Part shown: one piece after another, positions 5,264 through 13,414 of the stretch
Layout: every line of letters begins with the position of its first letter
How positions within the stretch are numbered: the stretch's first letter is position 1
Source: Clostridia bacterium
Lineage (GTDB): Bacteria; Bacillota; Clostridia; TANB77; CAG-508
NCBI GenBank assembly: GCA_900753165.1
Contig: CAADYC010000072.1
Location: 1-16,792 of the forward strand
Length of the DNA: 16,792 nt
Direction: 5' to 3'
The notes under the pieces: generated by a model
The model's input: only the letters and a program-made list of their open reading frames with translations
The model's database searches: none
Told to the model about the DNA's origin: nothing
Translations under genes and position numbers: made by a program

Positions 5264-7729
5264 ATGATGGATTTACTTTCACCAGTTGGTAATTTTGACT
5301 GTTTAAAATCTGCAGTTCAAAATGGTGCAAATAGTGTATACTTTGGTGCTGATTTGTTTAGTGCTAGGGCTTATGCTTCAAATTTTAATTTAGAAGAACT
5401 AGAAGAAGCTATAATATATGCAAAAACTCGTGGTGTTAAAACAAACTTAACTTTAAACACGTTGATAACAGATAATGAGTTTGATGATGCCTTTGAACTT
5501 GCAAAAAAAGCTTATGAGTTTGGAATTGATGCAATAATTGTTCAGGATTTAGGATTAGCAAAACAATTAATTAAGCACTTTCCTGATTTAGATATTCATG
5601 CAAGTACTCAAATGACAGTCCATAATTTACAAGGTGTTTTAAAATTACAAGAACTTGGTTTTAAAAGAGTTGTACTTTCACGTGAACTTTCTCTTCAGGA
5701 AATTGAATATATTTGTGAAAATTCTGATGTTGAAATTGAGTGTTTTATACATGGTGCTTTATGTATTTCATATTCTGGTCAATGCCTTTTTTCAAGTATG
5801 GTTGGCGGTCGTTCTGGTAACCGTGGTAAATGTGCTCAACCTTGTAGATTGCCTTATAGATTGTTAGAAAATGATACTGAAATAGATAAAGGACATATTC
5901 TAAGCACTCGTGATTTATGTGGTTTAGATTTTATTCCTGATTTAATTAAAGCTGGTGTTACTTGCTTAAAAATTGAAGGTAGGATGAAAAGTCCTGAATA
6001 TGTTGCAACTGTTACAAGAATTTATAGAAAATATATTGATTTGGCAGAAAGTTTGATTAATCCATCAGATTACAAGGTTGATGATAATGATAGAAAAATA
6101 CTTTTACAAGCATTTAACAGAGGTATGTCTTCTAATGGTCATCTTTCAAATGAACCTAATAAAAATTTGATTTTTAAAGATAAACCTAATAATATGGGAT
6201 TGTTTTTGGGAAAAGTTCAAAAATATAATAAAAACAAAGGTTATATTACCGTTAAATTACAAGAGCCTATTGAAATTGGCGATACTGTATCTTTAGAGAA
6301 AGAATCTGGTTCTTATAATGTTTCTGAATTAATGGATAAAAATAAAAATATTAAAGAAACTTATATTGGTCAAACTGTTACAATTGGTAGAATGAAGGGA
6401 AATATCAATTTAGGTGACAAAATTTATAAACTTTCTTCTAAAAAATTAAATTTGATTGCTCAAGATAGTATAAATGGTGAGCATAGAAAAATCCCTTTAA
6501 ATTGTAAAGTTATTATTAAACATAATCAGCCATTAAAAATTATAGTTACATCCTCTACTTCTGAAAATTTAGATATTTATTCTAATTTAAATGTTTCTTA
6601 TAGTCTGGATGTTATTCCTGAAACTGCTCAAAATAGACCTTTGGAAGAAGAAAAAGTTATTGCTCAAATTAATAAAACTACTGATTCTATTTTTAAATTT
6701 GATAACATAGATGTTGATTTAGATTCTGATATCTTCTTACCAAAATTTAGTGCTACATTAAATGATTTGAGAAGAAATGTTTTAGATTTGGCTTATGATT
6801 ACGCAGTTTCTAATATAAAAAGAACTTGTGATGATTGTTCTTATGATAAATTAAATATCTGTTCTGAAACGAATATTAATAAATTTACATTTAAATCTGA
6901 TTCTACTTGTGTATCAGTTTTATTAAATATTTTGAATACTGATTTTGACTATTCAAAATTAGAGGGATTTGATAATGTTTATATTCCTTTAAAATATTTT
7001 TCAATTAAAAAATATGCTGATGTTTTAAAGGGTTTGGAACAAAAATTTAATATTTATATTTATATGCCTACAATTATTAAGGCAAATTATAGGAACTTGT
7101 TTTTTAATAATATATCAAATACTATAAAAAATTATAATATTAAAGGATTTGTAATTTCTAATATTTCAAATCTCAAATTATTAGAAAATGTTTTTAAAAA
7201 TTCGGATTTTAATTTTGAATTAATTGCTAATTATACTTTTAATATTTTTAATTTACATAGTGTGATGGAATTAAAGAATTTGGGAATTAATAAATTTACA
7301 TTTTCCCCTGAATCAACAAAAGAAATTATAAGTAATTTATGTGATTCTGAATATAATTATTTGCCTGCTGAATTAATTGTTTATGGAAAGACGCCTCTTA
7401 TGAATATGAATTATTGTGTTCTTGGAAATACTAACAAGTGTTATCCTACTTGTACATCTAGATGTATGACTCATAATTCGTATTATTTAAAAGATAGACT
7501 TAATATGAATTTTAGGATTTTGTTTGATAATATTCAGACTGTTTCTACAATTTATAATTGCAAAATAACTTCTATTTCACCTAATGATTTTTCTAATGTT
7601 AATTGTTATAGGATTGATATTTTAGATGAATCAATTGATGATATTAATAATATTGTTGATGTTGTTAAAAAAGGTGAACGTTTAGAGGGCAAAGAATTTA
7701 CTAATGGAAATTTAAATAGAGAAATATAA
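5264..7729 (+). CDS. U32 family protein, RlhA/TrhP-like RNA hydroxylase
   Basis: U32 proteins of this class are annotated as peptidases, but the studied members TrhP and RlhA carry out prephenate-dependent hydroxylation of tRNA wobble uridine or of C2501 in 23S rRNA. The 821-aa protein has the N-terminal TIM-barrel-like U32 domain (MDLLSPVGNFDCLKSAVQNGA). It contains the exact family cysteine pattern C167-x6-C174-x15-C190-x3-C194 within HGALC...GGRSGNRGKCAQPC, probably an iron-sulphur site. Middle residues (about 310-480) look like a beta-rich insertion. The C-terminal half (about 530-821) is a second, divergent barrel with a Cys cluster (CVLGNTNKCYPTC) as in DUF3656-containing long members. 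ATG 5264 is used; AGGAAGG lies about 12 nt upstream, a rather long spacing, and ATG 5267 is equally possible. It is a single gene with its own promoter; it converges on the 87-aa gene. Which RNA is modified cannot be told from sequence. Confidence 0.88.
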   Translation: MMDLLSPVGNFDCLKSAVQNGANSVYFGADLFSARAYASNFNLEELEEAIIYAKTRGVKTNLTLNTLITDNEFDDAFELAKKAYEFGIDAIIVQDLGLAKQLIKHFPDLDIHASTQMTVHNLQGVLKLQELGFKRVVLSRELSLQEIEYICENSDVEIECFIHGALCISYSGQCLFSSMVGGRSGNRGKCAQPCRLPYRLLENDTEIDKGHILSTRDLCGLDFIPDLIKAGVTCLKIEGRMKSPEYVATVTRIYRKYIDLAESLINPSDYKVDDNDRKILLQAFNRGMSSNGHLSNEPNKNLIFKDKPNNMGLFLGKVQKYNKNKGYITVKLQEPIEIGDTVSLEKESGSYNVSELMDKNKNIKETYIGQTVTIGRMKGNINLGDKIYKLSSKKLNLIAQDSINGEHRKIPLNCKVIIKHNQPLKIIVTSSTSENLDIYSNLNVSYSLDVIPETAQNRPLEEEKVIAQINKTTDSIFKFDNIDVDLDSDIFLPKFSATLNDLRRNVLDLAYDYAVSNIKRTCDDCSYDKLNICSETNINKFTFKSDSTCVSVLLNILNTDFDYSKLEGFDNVYIPLKYFSIKKYADVLKGLEQKFNIYIYMPTIIKANYRNLFFNNISNTIKNYNIKGFVISNISNLKLLENVFKNSDFNFELIANYTFNIFNLHSVMELKNLGINKFTFSPESTKEIISNLCDSEYNYLPAELIVYGKTPLMNMNYCVLGNTNKCYPTCTSRCMTHNSYYLKDRLNMNFRILFDNIQTVSTIYNCKITSISPNDFSNVNCYRIDILDESIDDINNIVDVVKKGERLEGKEFTNGNLNREI

Positions 7730-7734
7730 TAAAG

Positions 7735-7775
7735 AATACTCATGTAACGCCGCTACACATGAGTATTTCAATTTT
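7735..7775. terminator. Bidirectional terminator between convergent genes
   Basis: An 11-bp perfect inverted repeat (AATACTCATGT 7735-7745, complement 7757-7767) with an 11-nt loop lies 5 nt past the U32 stop. On the plus strand it is followed by TCAATTTTTT. On the minus strand, reading from the 87-aa gene, the run after the stem is weaker (TTCTTTATTAT). It probably serves both genes. Confidence 0.8.
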
Positions 7776-8039
7776 TTATTTACAACCAACAATAAATTTT
7801 TGTGGAGTTAGTTCCCAAAAGATATCAGTTCCTTCTAGTTTTCCACTGCTTTCCATTGGATGGTCTTTAAAATATTCTGTTTCTGACTCTAACTCTGACC
7901 GATTCATTTCAAACCAGTTAGATTTTTCATTATACTTCAATTGATATTGAATAGTATTGTATATAAGATTACTAATTCCACCACTTGCATAGTTCAATTG
8001 ACTAAAAATTTTTTCTCTTAAAGTATTATCTCTTAACAT
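7776..8039 (-). CDS. Small orphan protein, 87 aa
   Basis: I do not recognise this protein. It is 87 aa with no signal peptide or membrane segment. The sequence begins MLRDNTLREKIFSQLNYASGG, continues with an amphipathic stretch and an acidic centre (SELESETEYFKDHP), and ends TPQKFIVGCK with a cysteine next to last. It is probably a real gene: a strong AGGAGGGG precedes the ATG, a consensus promoter lies 60-90 nt upstream (8100-8128), and a terminator hairpin follows. It stands alone between the U32 gene (convergent) and the RNHCP gene (same strand, own leader). Confidence 0.7.
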   Translation of the reverse strand: MLRDNTLREKIFSQLNYASGGISNLIYNTIQYQLKYNEKSNWFEMNRSELESETEYFKDHPMESSGKLEGTDIFWELTPQKFIVGCK

Positions 8040-8099
8040 ATGATGCCCCTCCTCATAAGTTGTTCATCTTTACGGCGTTTAATAACATTTTACATAATT

Positions 8100-8128
8100 A
8101 TTATACCACAATTTTATATAAAGTTCAA
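8100..8128 (-). promoter_or_regulatory. Promoter of the 87-aa orphan gene
   Basis: Minus strand: -35 TTGAAC (8123-8128), 17-nt spacer, -10 TATAAT (8100-8105) with extended TG. Start of transcription near 8093, giving a leader of about 55 nt. Confidence 0.8.
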
Positions 8129-8144
8129 TATTAAGATCCATTGT

Positions 8145-8471
8145 CTAAACTTGTTTACTACTCAATTCTATTAGTAAATCCATATTATCATCTTTTGCTG
8201 CCTTATTTCTTCTAATAGCTCCACATTTTTTGCATCTAAAAACAATAACATATCCTTTTTTTCCATCAATTTCCATACTTACAGGTTCTAAATCTCCATG
8301 GCATTCTTCTGCTCTATCTCCTGGGTTTTTATCAACATGTTTTGAATGCAAACAATATGGACAATGGTTTCTACATGAATATCCTAATTTAGGTACTTTT
8401 TTGCCACAGTTTTCACATATAAATTCTTCGTCTATTTCTGTAAATCTACTATCTTTTAACAATTTTTTCAC
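8145..8471 (-). CDS. RNHCP domain zinc-binding protein
   Basis: Small cytosolic protein of the RNHCP family, function unknown, found widely in Firmicutes and Actinobacteria. The 108-aa sequence shows the name motif RNHCPYC (residues 34-40), CxxC pairs at 19/22 and 80/83, the PGDR-AEECHGDLEPV segment (50-64) and the family end RRNKAAKDDNMDLLIEL. The four Cys pairs suggest one or two zinc ribbons, often linked to nucleic-acid or ribosome binding (inference). The GTG at 8471 overlaps a GGAG; the in-frame TTG three codons later is 8 nt from that GGAG and may be the true start. It lies 75 nt after the nucleoside kinase on the same strand with no clear promoter or terminator between them, so co-transcription is likely. 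Confidence 0.88.
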   Translation of the reverse strand: MKKLLKDSRFTEIDEEFICENCGKKVPKLGYSCRNHCPYCLHSKHVDKNPGDRAEECHGDLEPVSMEIDGKKGYVIVFRCKKCGAIRRNKAAKDDNMDLLIELSSKQV

Positions 8472-8546
8472 TCCGCTTCTCTTACTTAAAAATCAAATTA
8501 ATATCTTACTTTATGATTCATAACAAAAATGTCCCAAAAAGTTTTT

Positions 8547-10190
8547 TTAATGTAAATCAAATGTTCCTCCACCTAAGAATTCTTTTAATAATGAATTGTT
8601 TGGAACATACTCATTTGGTATTTCTCTAAAGTATTTCAAAATATTTATTAATCTTTGTGCTTCGGCATACTCCTTATATTCCGGTGTTATTTCTTTCAAC
8701 AATGGCATTGCTATTGGTTTCAATGCATTTAATTCATATATTAATGATGTATTAAAAATTGTATCTGCTGATTCTTGGAATGGGAATATGTTTTTTTCTT
8801 CTCCCTCTGTTACTTTGTGCCAAGTATTTAATGTATGTAATGCTGAATAGCTTCTGAATTGATAATCTCTTACTATTCTTCTTACAAGTCTTGTGTCTGT
8901 AGTTGAAATTCTGTTGTATCTATCCATATTTAGAACTGTTAATGCACTAATATATATTTTATATTTTTGGTCTTTTGAAATTTGACTTGTTAATTTATCA
9001 TTTAGACAATGTATTCCTTCTATTACAAGTATTTCATCATCTGCTAATTTCATCTTTTTACCATTATATCTTTTTGTACCTACTGCAAAATCAAATTCCG
9101 GAACTTCTATTTCTTCACCATTCAATAATTTTACTAAATGGTCATTAAACAATTTTAAATCTATTGCTTCTATACATTCAAAATTGTATTCTCCATTTTC
9201 ATCTCTTGGTGTATCTTGTCTTTCTACAAAGTAATTGTCAACTGATATTGTAACAGGTTTTAATCCATTTAAACGTAATTGGATTCCAAGTCTTTGTGCA
9301 AATGTTGTTTTTCCTGATGATGATGGTCCTGCAATTAGTACCATTTTTACATTTTTTCTTTTTGTGATGTCATCTGCTATATTTGCGATTTTCTTTTCGT
9401 GTAATGCTTCTGCAAGCATTATTACATCTTTTATTCTATCTTCTTCTATCGCTTTATTTAATTTATAAACTGTTAAAACATCTAATACAGAATGTATTTT
9501 TTCAAATTCTTCTAATGCCCATGCTAATTTTTTTGTTTCTTGAAATTCAGGCATTTTTGTTGGTTCTTTTGAACTTGGATATCTTATTAAAAATCCATTT
9601 GCATATTTTACAACATCAAATATTTTTATAACTCCTGTTCTATTTGCAAGTGTTCCGAAGCAGTAATTATAATATTTTTCACAGTAATACATATATATTG
9701 GGTCATTTTCTTCAAAATCAAATTGCAATCTTCCTTTTGATGTATCTGTTTCATCATAAAATTTTTGTGCTTCTTTTCTTGTCATTTCTACCTTTTTTAT
9801 TGGTAAATCTTTTTCAATGATTTCTTGCATTTTTTGTTTTAGTTTTTCTGTAAATTCCTTTGTTATTCTTATATTATCGCATTTACAGTACATTGCGTTT
9901 CCAAGTTGATATTCTACCATTAGTTTTTCTTTTGGATATAGACTTTCAAATGCTTTTCCCATTATATATACAATTGTTCTAACATAGATTTTCATTCCTT
10001 CTTTTGATGAAATATCTATTAATTCTATGTTTGCTCCTTCTTCTATTTGTGTTTCTAAATTTCTATAATCGTTGTTGTATAGACATCCTATTACTTCATA
10101 TTCACTGTTTTTTATTTCTTCTGCTAAGGCTTCTTTTACTGTTAAGCCTTTTTCTATTTTTCTTGTTCTTCCTTTATATTTTATATTCAT
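8547..10190 (-). CDS. TGS-domain nucleoside (uridine-like) kinase
   Basis: Member of the family that joins threonyl-tRNA-synthetase-like N-terminal domains to a uridine-kinase-type P-loop domain; presumed to phosphorylate a nucleoside or related metabolite, substrate unproven. Of 547 aa, residues 1-62 resemble a TGS domain (GLTVKEALAEEI...IELIDISSKEG). Residues 65-250 resemble the synthetase second additional domain but carry VEYQLGNAMYC where an HxxxH-type site would be, so the editing site looks dead. Residues 280-547 are the kinase: P-loop GPSSSGKTT (288-296), SVDNYF (316-321), the EGIHCLND segment, and TDTRLVRRIVRDYQFRSYSA as lid/substrate region. AGGAGG precedes the ATG at 10190. A promoter at 10221-10249 drives it, with RNHCP probably downstream in the same unit. 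Confidence 0.88.
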   Translation of the reverse strand: MNIKYKGRTRKIEKGLTVKEALAEEIKNSEYEVIGCLYNNDYRNLETQIEEGANIELIDISSKEGMKIYVRTIVYIMGKAFESLYPKEKLMVEYQLGNAMYCKCDNIRITKEFTEKLKQKMQEIIEKDLPIKKVEMTRKEAQKFYDETDTSKGRLQFDFEENDPIYMYYCEKYYNYCFGTLANRTGVIKIFDVVKYANGFLIRYPSSKEPTKMPEFQETKKLAWALEEFEKIHSVLDVLTVYKLNKAIEEDRIKDVIMLAEALHEKKIANIADDITKRKNVKMVLIAGPSSSGKTTFAQRLGIQLRLNGLKPVTISVDNYFVERQDTPRDENGEYNFECIEAIDLKLFNDHLVKLLNGEEIEVPEFDFAVGTKRYNGKKMKLADDEILVIEGIHCLNDKLTSQISKDQKYKIYISALTVLNMDRYNRISTTDTRLVRRIVRDYQFRSYSALHTLNTWHKVTEGEEKNIFPFQESADTIFNTSLIYELNALKPIAMPLLKEITPEYKEYAEAQRLINILKYFREIPNEYVPNNSLLKEFLGGGTFDLH

Positions 10191-10220
10191 TTGTTTTCCT
10201 CCTCTTCTGTTACGTTCATT

Positions 10221-10249
10221 ATTTTATATCAATTGATTAAATAAGTCAA
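10221..10249 (-). promoter_or_regulatory. Promoter of the nucleoside kinase gene
   Basis: Minus strand: -35 TTGACT (10244-10249), 17-nt spacer and -10 TAAAAT (10221-10226); TATAAA two bases earlier, with an extended TG, is an alternative -10. The leader is short, about 25 nt, and contains only the ribosome binding site. Confidence 0.7.
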
Positions 10250-10327
10250 TAAATTTTATTTTTGAGAGTTATATTTTATGCTATTTTGGATATAATTTTA
10301 TTAAATATATTTGTGGGAGATGATATT

Positions 10328-10516
10328 ATGGATTTACAAAGAGTTCATTCTATTTTAAATAATAAAGAAAAGTCTGATGTTTTTTATGACGAGCGTCCTG
10401 TATGGATTCAAGGTGTTGATGAAAAACGTGATATTGCTAAAGTAGGATTTGTTGATAATTTTGAAGAAAAGGATGTTTATATTGAAGACTTATATGAAAA
10501 AGATTTATTTAACTAA
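10328..10516 (+). CDS. sspH: Small acid-soluble spore protein, SspH type
   Basis: Minor spore-core protein of the H type, made in the forespore and thought to be degraded at germination. The 62-aa sequence matches the family pattern: MDLQRVHSILN, an Asp-Val-x-Tyr segment, the signature PVWIQGVDEKRDIAKV, then an acidic C-terminus with a conserved LYE-like end. The frame stays open upstream to 10262, but GGGAG lies 8 nt before the ATG at 10328 and family members start there. I could not identify a convincing sigma-F/G promoter; TGGATA at 10287-10292 fits a -35 but has no matching -10. Its presence is good evidence that the organism forms endospores. It stands alone on the plus strand with a terminator shared with the convergent gene. 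Confidence 0.88.
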   Translation: MDLQRVHSILNNKEKSDVFYDERPVWIQGVDEKRDIAKVGFVDNFEEKDVYIEDLYEKDLFN

Positions 10517-10560
10517 TATTTAGCCTATTTAATAAAATTCAATTTCGTAATTTTAAACCA

Positions 10561-10589
10561 AAAAACCAGCACATTAACGGCTGGTTTTT
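10561..10589. terminator. Bidirectional terminator after sspH
   Basis: A 10-bp stem AAAAACCAGC/GCTGGTTTTT (10561-10570 and 10580-10589) with a 9-nt loop. It gives a T5 run on the plus strand and T6 on the minus strand. It serves sspH and the converging small gene at 10621-10884. Confidence 0.88.
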
Positions 10590-10620
10590 GGCTTTATTTA
10601 ATTTGCAGTATATTCGACTT

Positions 10621-10884
10621 CTATTTTTGCATTTGCATCAATTGATAAAAATATTTTGCTTTTTCTTCGTCTTTAATTTTTATTCCACCAACTGTAGTTA
10701 TGATTTTTACTCCGTTTTCATCTGTTCTTTCTTCTTCTAACAAATCAGAAATAATTTGTTTTTCATCTTGTTTTATCCACAAATATGCTTTTGAACTTTT
10801 AGCAAAATCATATACATTTTTTTCTACTACAGCAACTTGATTTTCGTCATCATCTTTTGACCTCCTTTTATATAATTTTTGCAT
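10621..10884 (-). pseudogene. Small orphan ORF with conflicting start, possibly frameshifted
   Basis: I do not recognise this protein. The frame ends in about 75 residues of normal-looking soluble protein (VEKNVYDFAKSSKAYLWIKQ ... ISDLLEEER ... TTVGGIKIKDEEKAKYF). The start is the problem. A perfect AAAGGAGG at 10861-10868 is followed 7 nt later by ATGATG (10848-10853). Those ATGs are in another frame that stops after eight codons (MMTKIKLL). The long frame reads through the ribosome binding site itself; its only upstream Met (10884) has no binding site and sits against the preceding terminator. A one-base change near 10845-10853 would join the good start to the long frame, so I suspect a frameshift in the gene or an assembly error. 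An intentional leader peptide is the alternative. Confidence 0.45.
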
Positions 10885-10896
10885 TATATTATATGA

Positions 10897-10936
10897 AAAA
10901 AGCTCAAAAGATATAACCATATCTTTTGAGCTTTTT
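10897..10936 (-). terminator. 18-bp perfect hairpin terminator
   Basis: Arms AAAAAGCTCAAAAGATAT (10897-10914) and its exact complement (10919-10936) with a 4-nt loop, 15 nt past the stop of the 163-aa gene; the minus-strand product ends in T6. It is one of the strongest terminators in the window and isolates the 163-aa gene from the ORF downstream. Confidence 0.92.
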
Positions 10937-10951
10937 AATTTTAATTTGGAA

Positions 10952-11443
10952 TTAATTTATCATAGTGATGATTTCAATTCCATAAAGAGGCCTACTTTGA
11001 ATCTTGATGTCTAACTGGTACTTGATAATTCCATTTAATTTTTTCTGCAATTCTGCTAATTTCTCTGGTGTTAAGCCATGCATGTATGTACTCTTTGAAA
11101 ACTTACCACTTTCGAGTAACTGAACTTCTACATCTGAGTGTTTGTTTTCTTTTAATGGTATTATCTTGTATCCATTCACAATATGTAGACTCATCGCTTT
11201 TTTAGCAAGTCTAACACGTTCTTCGAATACAGTACCTTCTTCAGCTCCAAAAAGCTGCATCTGTGTTGCCAAATAATTGGCAATGATATTTTCCTCTTCT
11301 TTCATCGAAATTTCTTCGAATTTTTTTGATTCAACAAAAAGTCCATCTTTTAGTATTTCAACTTTCAGGTCTACTTTGTTGGAATCTTCCAAAAACCGTT
11401 CTTCAATTTTGAAGCCATTTCCAAGCTTTTCTAATGATGTCAT
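10952..11443 (-). CDS. Orphan protein of 163 aa in the signalling island
   Basis: No family recognised. The 163-aa protein is soluble, without signal peptide, membrane segment, Cys motif or obvious catalytic motif. The N-terminal part (residues 20-45, KVDLKVEILKDGLFVESKKF) reads as beta strands. The centre (50-90, EEENIIANYLATQMQLFGAEEGTVF) is helical, and the end (KLNGIIKYQLDIKIQSRPLYGIEIITMI) is beta again, suggesting one compact alpha/beta domain. AAAGGAGG lies 7 nt before the ATG. It is transcribed alone from a strong promoter (11521-11549) and enclosed by two perfect hairpin terminators. Its position next to the kinase-phosphatase-VWA operon, and a promoter of similar design, suggest it may belong to the same system (inference). 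Confidence 0.75.
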   Translation of the reverse strand: MTSLEKLGNGFKIEERFLEDSNKVDLKVEILKDGLFVESKKFEEISMKEEENIIANYLATQMQLFGAEEGTVFEERVRLAKKAMSLHIVNGYKIIPLKENKHSDVEVQLLESGKFSKSTYMHGLTPEKLAELQKKLNGIIKYQLDIKIQSRPLYGIEIITMIN

Positions 11444-11520
11444 AAACAGTCCTCCTTTTTTCGCCTTAACAATTTTGTTTACGAATTTCTATAAATTTTT
11501 GAGTATCAATTTATGTAACG

Positions 11521-11549
11521 ATTATATCACGATTCTTTATCTGAGTAAA
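11521..11549 (-). promoter_or_regulatory. Promoter of the 163-aa orphan gene
   Basis: Minus strand: -35 TTTACT (11544-11549), 17-nt spacer, -10 TATAAT (11521-11526) with extended TG. The GTGATATAAT core is shared with the outer of the two promoters of the four-gene operon (16377-16405); the inner one has ATGATATAAT. The leader is about 70 nt. Confidence 0.8.
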
Positions 11550-11568
11550 TAAAATTTTAAATATTATA

Positions 11569-11610
11569 AAAAAAGAACTCCAATAATAATCAGTATTGGA
11601 GTTCTTTTTT
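11569..11610 (-). terminator. 17-bp hairpin terminator of the four-gene operon
   Basis: Perfect arms AAAAAAGAACTCCAATA (11569-11585) and complement (11594-11610), 8-nt loop, 28 nt past the kinase stop; the minus-strand transcript runs into T6 and one further T. Confidence 0.92.
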
Positions 11611-11638
11611 AGTTTATAGATATATCATAAACATAAAA

Positions 11639-13402
11639 TCAACCATAGTTATAAATAGTATTTTTATTGTAAATCTTAAATCCTTTTCCTGTAAACTCAA
11701 GTTTGGAACTTTCGTCTACAACACTACATGTAAATTCTTTTGCAACATTTTTGTATACATTAATTCCAATAATTTTTCCATCCGTCGGGTCATAAACTGT
11801 ATTATTATTGAAATCAATATTACTTAAAGGCTGTGCATTATACGTAATAGTGTCATCATCATATTCAATCTGGTTTTTGTTAAATACCATTGTACGATAC
11901 TTGCCATTTGGTAACTGGTAAACCAATAACCATTTATTAGTTTTTCTGTCATACTTGATAGCATACTCATTGATTTTTCCAGAATAGTTAACCTCAAAGT
12001 TATACTCAGGTGTAGCTATAATTGCTGTCTTAGGATATGTAGAAACTGTAAAAACTTTATCATCTACTTCTTCAATGAGCGGATTATATACCTGGCTTAA
12101 ATATGTAGGCATATTACCTGATTTAGTAATAGCAAGTTTAATAAAGTTATTGCCTTTATCCACGTAATACACATTTTTATCTTTTACTAGATAATTTGAT
12201 TTGTGCATACGTTCAATGGTTGCAGCTAACTGGTCATTTTCATCATATATTTCAATGGTATCCTCATCAGCTACATAAACAATTTTACCATCTTTTGAAA
12301 AATCTACTTTTTTACCTCTTGCAACTTTGAACTTTCTTCTGCTTTCTATATGAACCATTTCATTGTTTTTGCTGAGATAATGTAATTTACTCAAAATGAA
12401 TGCACAATTTGATTCTGAGAATACGATAGTAATCTTAGGTCCATTTGCTGTATTAGTTACTTTTGCAACAATAGGAGCCGCCTTAACTTTAGCCTTTTCA
12501 TTACAAAGCGGACACTCATTGTATTTTGAGTAATAATACATATCATGAATGCTACAATGTTTCATATTTTTCAAAAGTTCCTGTAAATCAGGGGTAATAT
12601 CAAACTTCTTTCCCTGCTCAAATATTTCAATGAAATCCTGTTCAAGCTTAGGAGAAATCCAGTTCCAACTGCCAATAATCTTTGGAATCTTGATATTTGT
12701 CTTATGCTGACCAACAATAGAAATCTTTTTCTTCATTCTTTTCAATGGAGAAAGATTTTTATCTGGAAGATATGTTCCTCCAAAAGGATGAATTCCTGTC
12801 AACATATTAAATGCAAGAACAGCAAAATTATAATTTTCATTTTCTAAAGAAAATTTAATACTACCATCATTGCTAGAATAACTATCTGGACATGTAAACA
12901 TTTCTGTATATGCATCAGGTGCATATTTGTTATTAATTCCCCAACTGTCTACATCGATAAAGTATCCGGTTTTTCCATTCATCTGAAAATTGTAGTCACT
13001 AATATCTCCAACAATGATTCCAGTTGCATGTAGTTTGCCTAAATCAGAACCAAAATCTGTTATAATTTTTAACACATCCTGGTTGGTAAGTTTTTCAGCA
13101 GCAAGATACTTTGGTTTAGTCAACATGTGAAGATCTTCAGCATCAATCAGCTTTCTCATTGCATAACCAGCAAATTTTCCCCTTATTGTCACCTCTTCTT
13201 CTGGTCCAATAACATTCTTTGGAAACTGGTTTTTAATAGAAATAAAGTGTTTAACTTTTTCTTCTTTTTTGTTGATATCTACATTAGGCTTAAAAATCTT
13301 AATAACTGTTTTTGAGTCAAGTTCATAAATTGTAGCTTCTCCACCTTCTGCCAATTTATTCAAGCTATCAACTCTGCTCCGACTTGTAAAATTAATTGCC
13401 AT
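11639..13402 (-). CDS. TerY-P-type protein kinase with zinc ribbon (YegI-like)
   Basis: Predicted Ser/Thr protein kinase, the kinase member of the TerY-P triad; the substrate is unknown and likely linked to its VWA and PP2C neighbours. In the 587-aa protein the kinase domain covers residues 12-280: glycine loop LAEGGEAT (17-24), catalytic lysine Lys35 in VIKIF, catalytic loop GDISDYN (Asp133, Asn138) replacing HRD, and metal-binding FIDVDSWG (Asp150/Asp152) replacing DFG. The lobe ends at about 275. A zinc ribbon follows with Cys283, His286, Cys297 and Cys300, matching the C-terminal zinc ribbons described for these kinases. Residues 320-587 are rich in short beta strands and may form a propeller-like sensor domain (inference). 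The stop of the phosphatase gene overlaps its GGGAGG site, so translation is probably coupled. It is the last gene of the operon. Confidence 0.85.
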   Translation of the reverse strand: MAINFTSRSRVDSLNKLAEGGEATIYELDSKTVIKIFKPNVDINKKEEKVKHFISIKNQFPKNVIGPEEEVTIRGKFAGYAMRKLIDAEDLHMLTKPKYLAAEKLTNQDVLKIITDFGSDLGKLHATGIIVGDISDYNFQMNGKTGYFIDVDSWGINNKYAPDAYTEMFTCPDSYSSNDGSIKFSLENENYNFAVLAFNMLTGIHPFGGTYLPDKNLSPLKRMKKKISIVGQHKTNIKIPKIIGSWNWISPKLEQDFIEIFEQGKKFDITPDLQELLKNMKHCSIHDMYYYSKYNECPLCNEKAKVKAAPIVAKVTNTANGPKITIVFSESNCAFILSKLHYLSKNNEMVHIESRRKFKVARGKKVDFSKDGKIVYVADEDTIEIYDENDQLAATIERMHKSNYLVKDKNVYYVDKGNNFIKLAITKSGNMPTYLSQVYNPLIEEVDDKVFTVSTYPKTAIIATPEYNFEVNYSGKINEYAIKYDRKTNKWLLVYQLPNGKYRTMVFNKNQIEYDDDTITYNAQPLSNIDFNNNTVYDPTDGKIIGINVYKNVAKEFTCSVVDESSKLEFTGKGFKIYNKNTIYNYG

Positions 13403-13414
13403 AAAATTTCCTCC

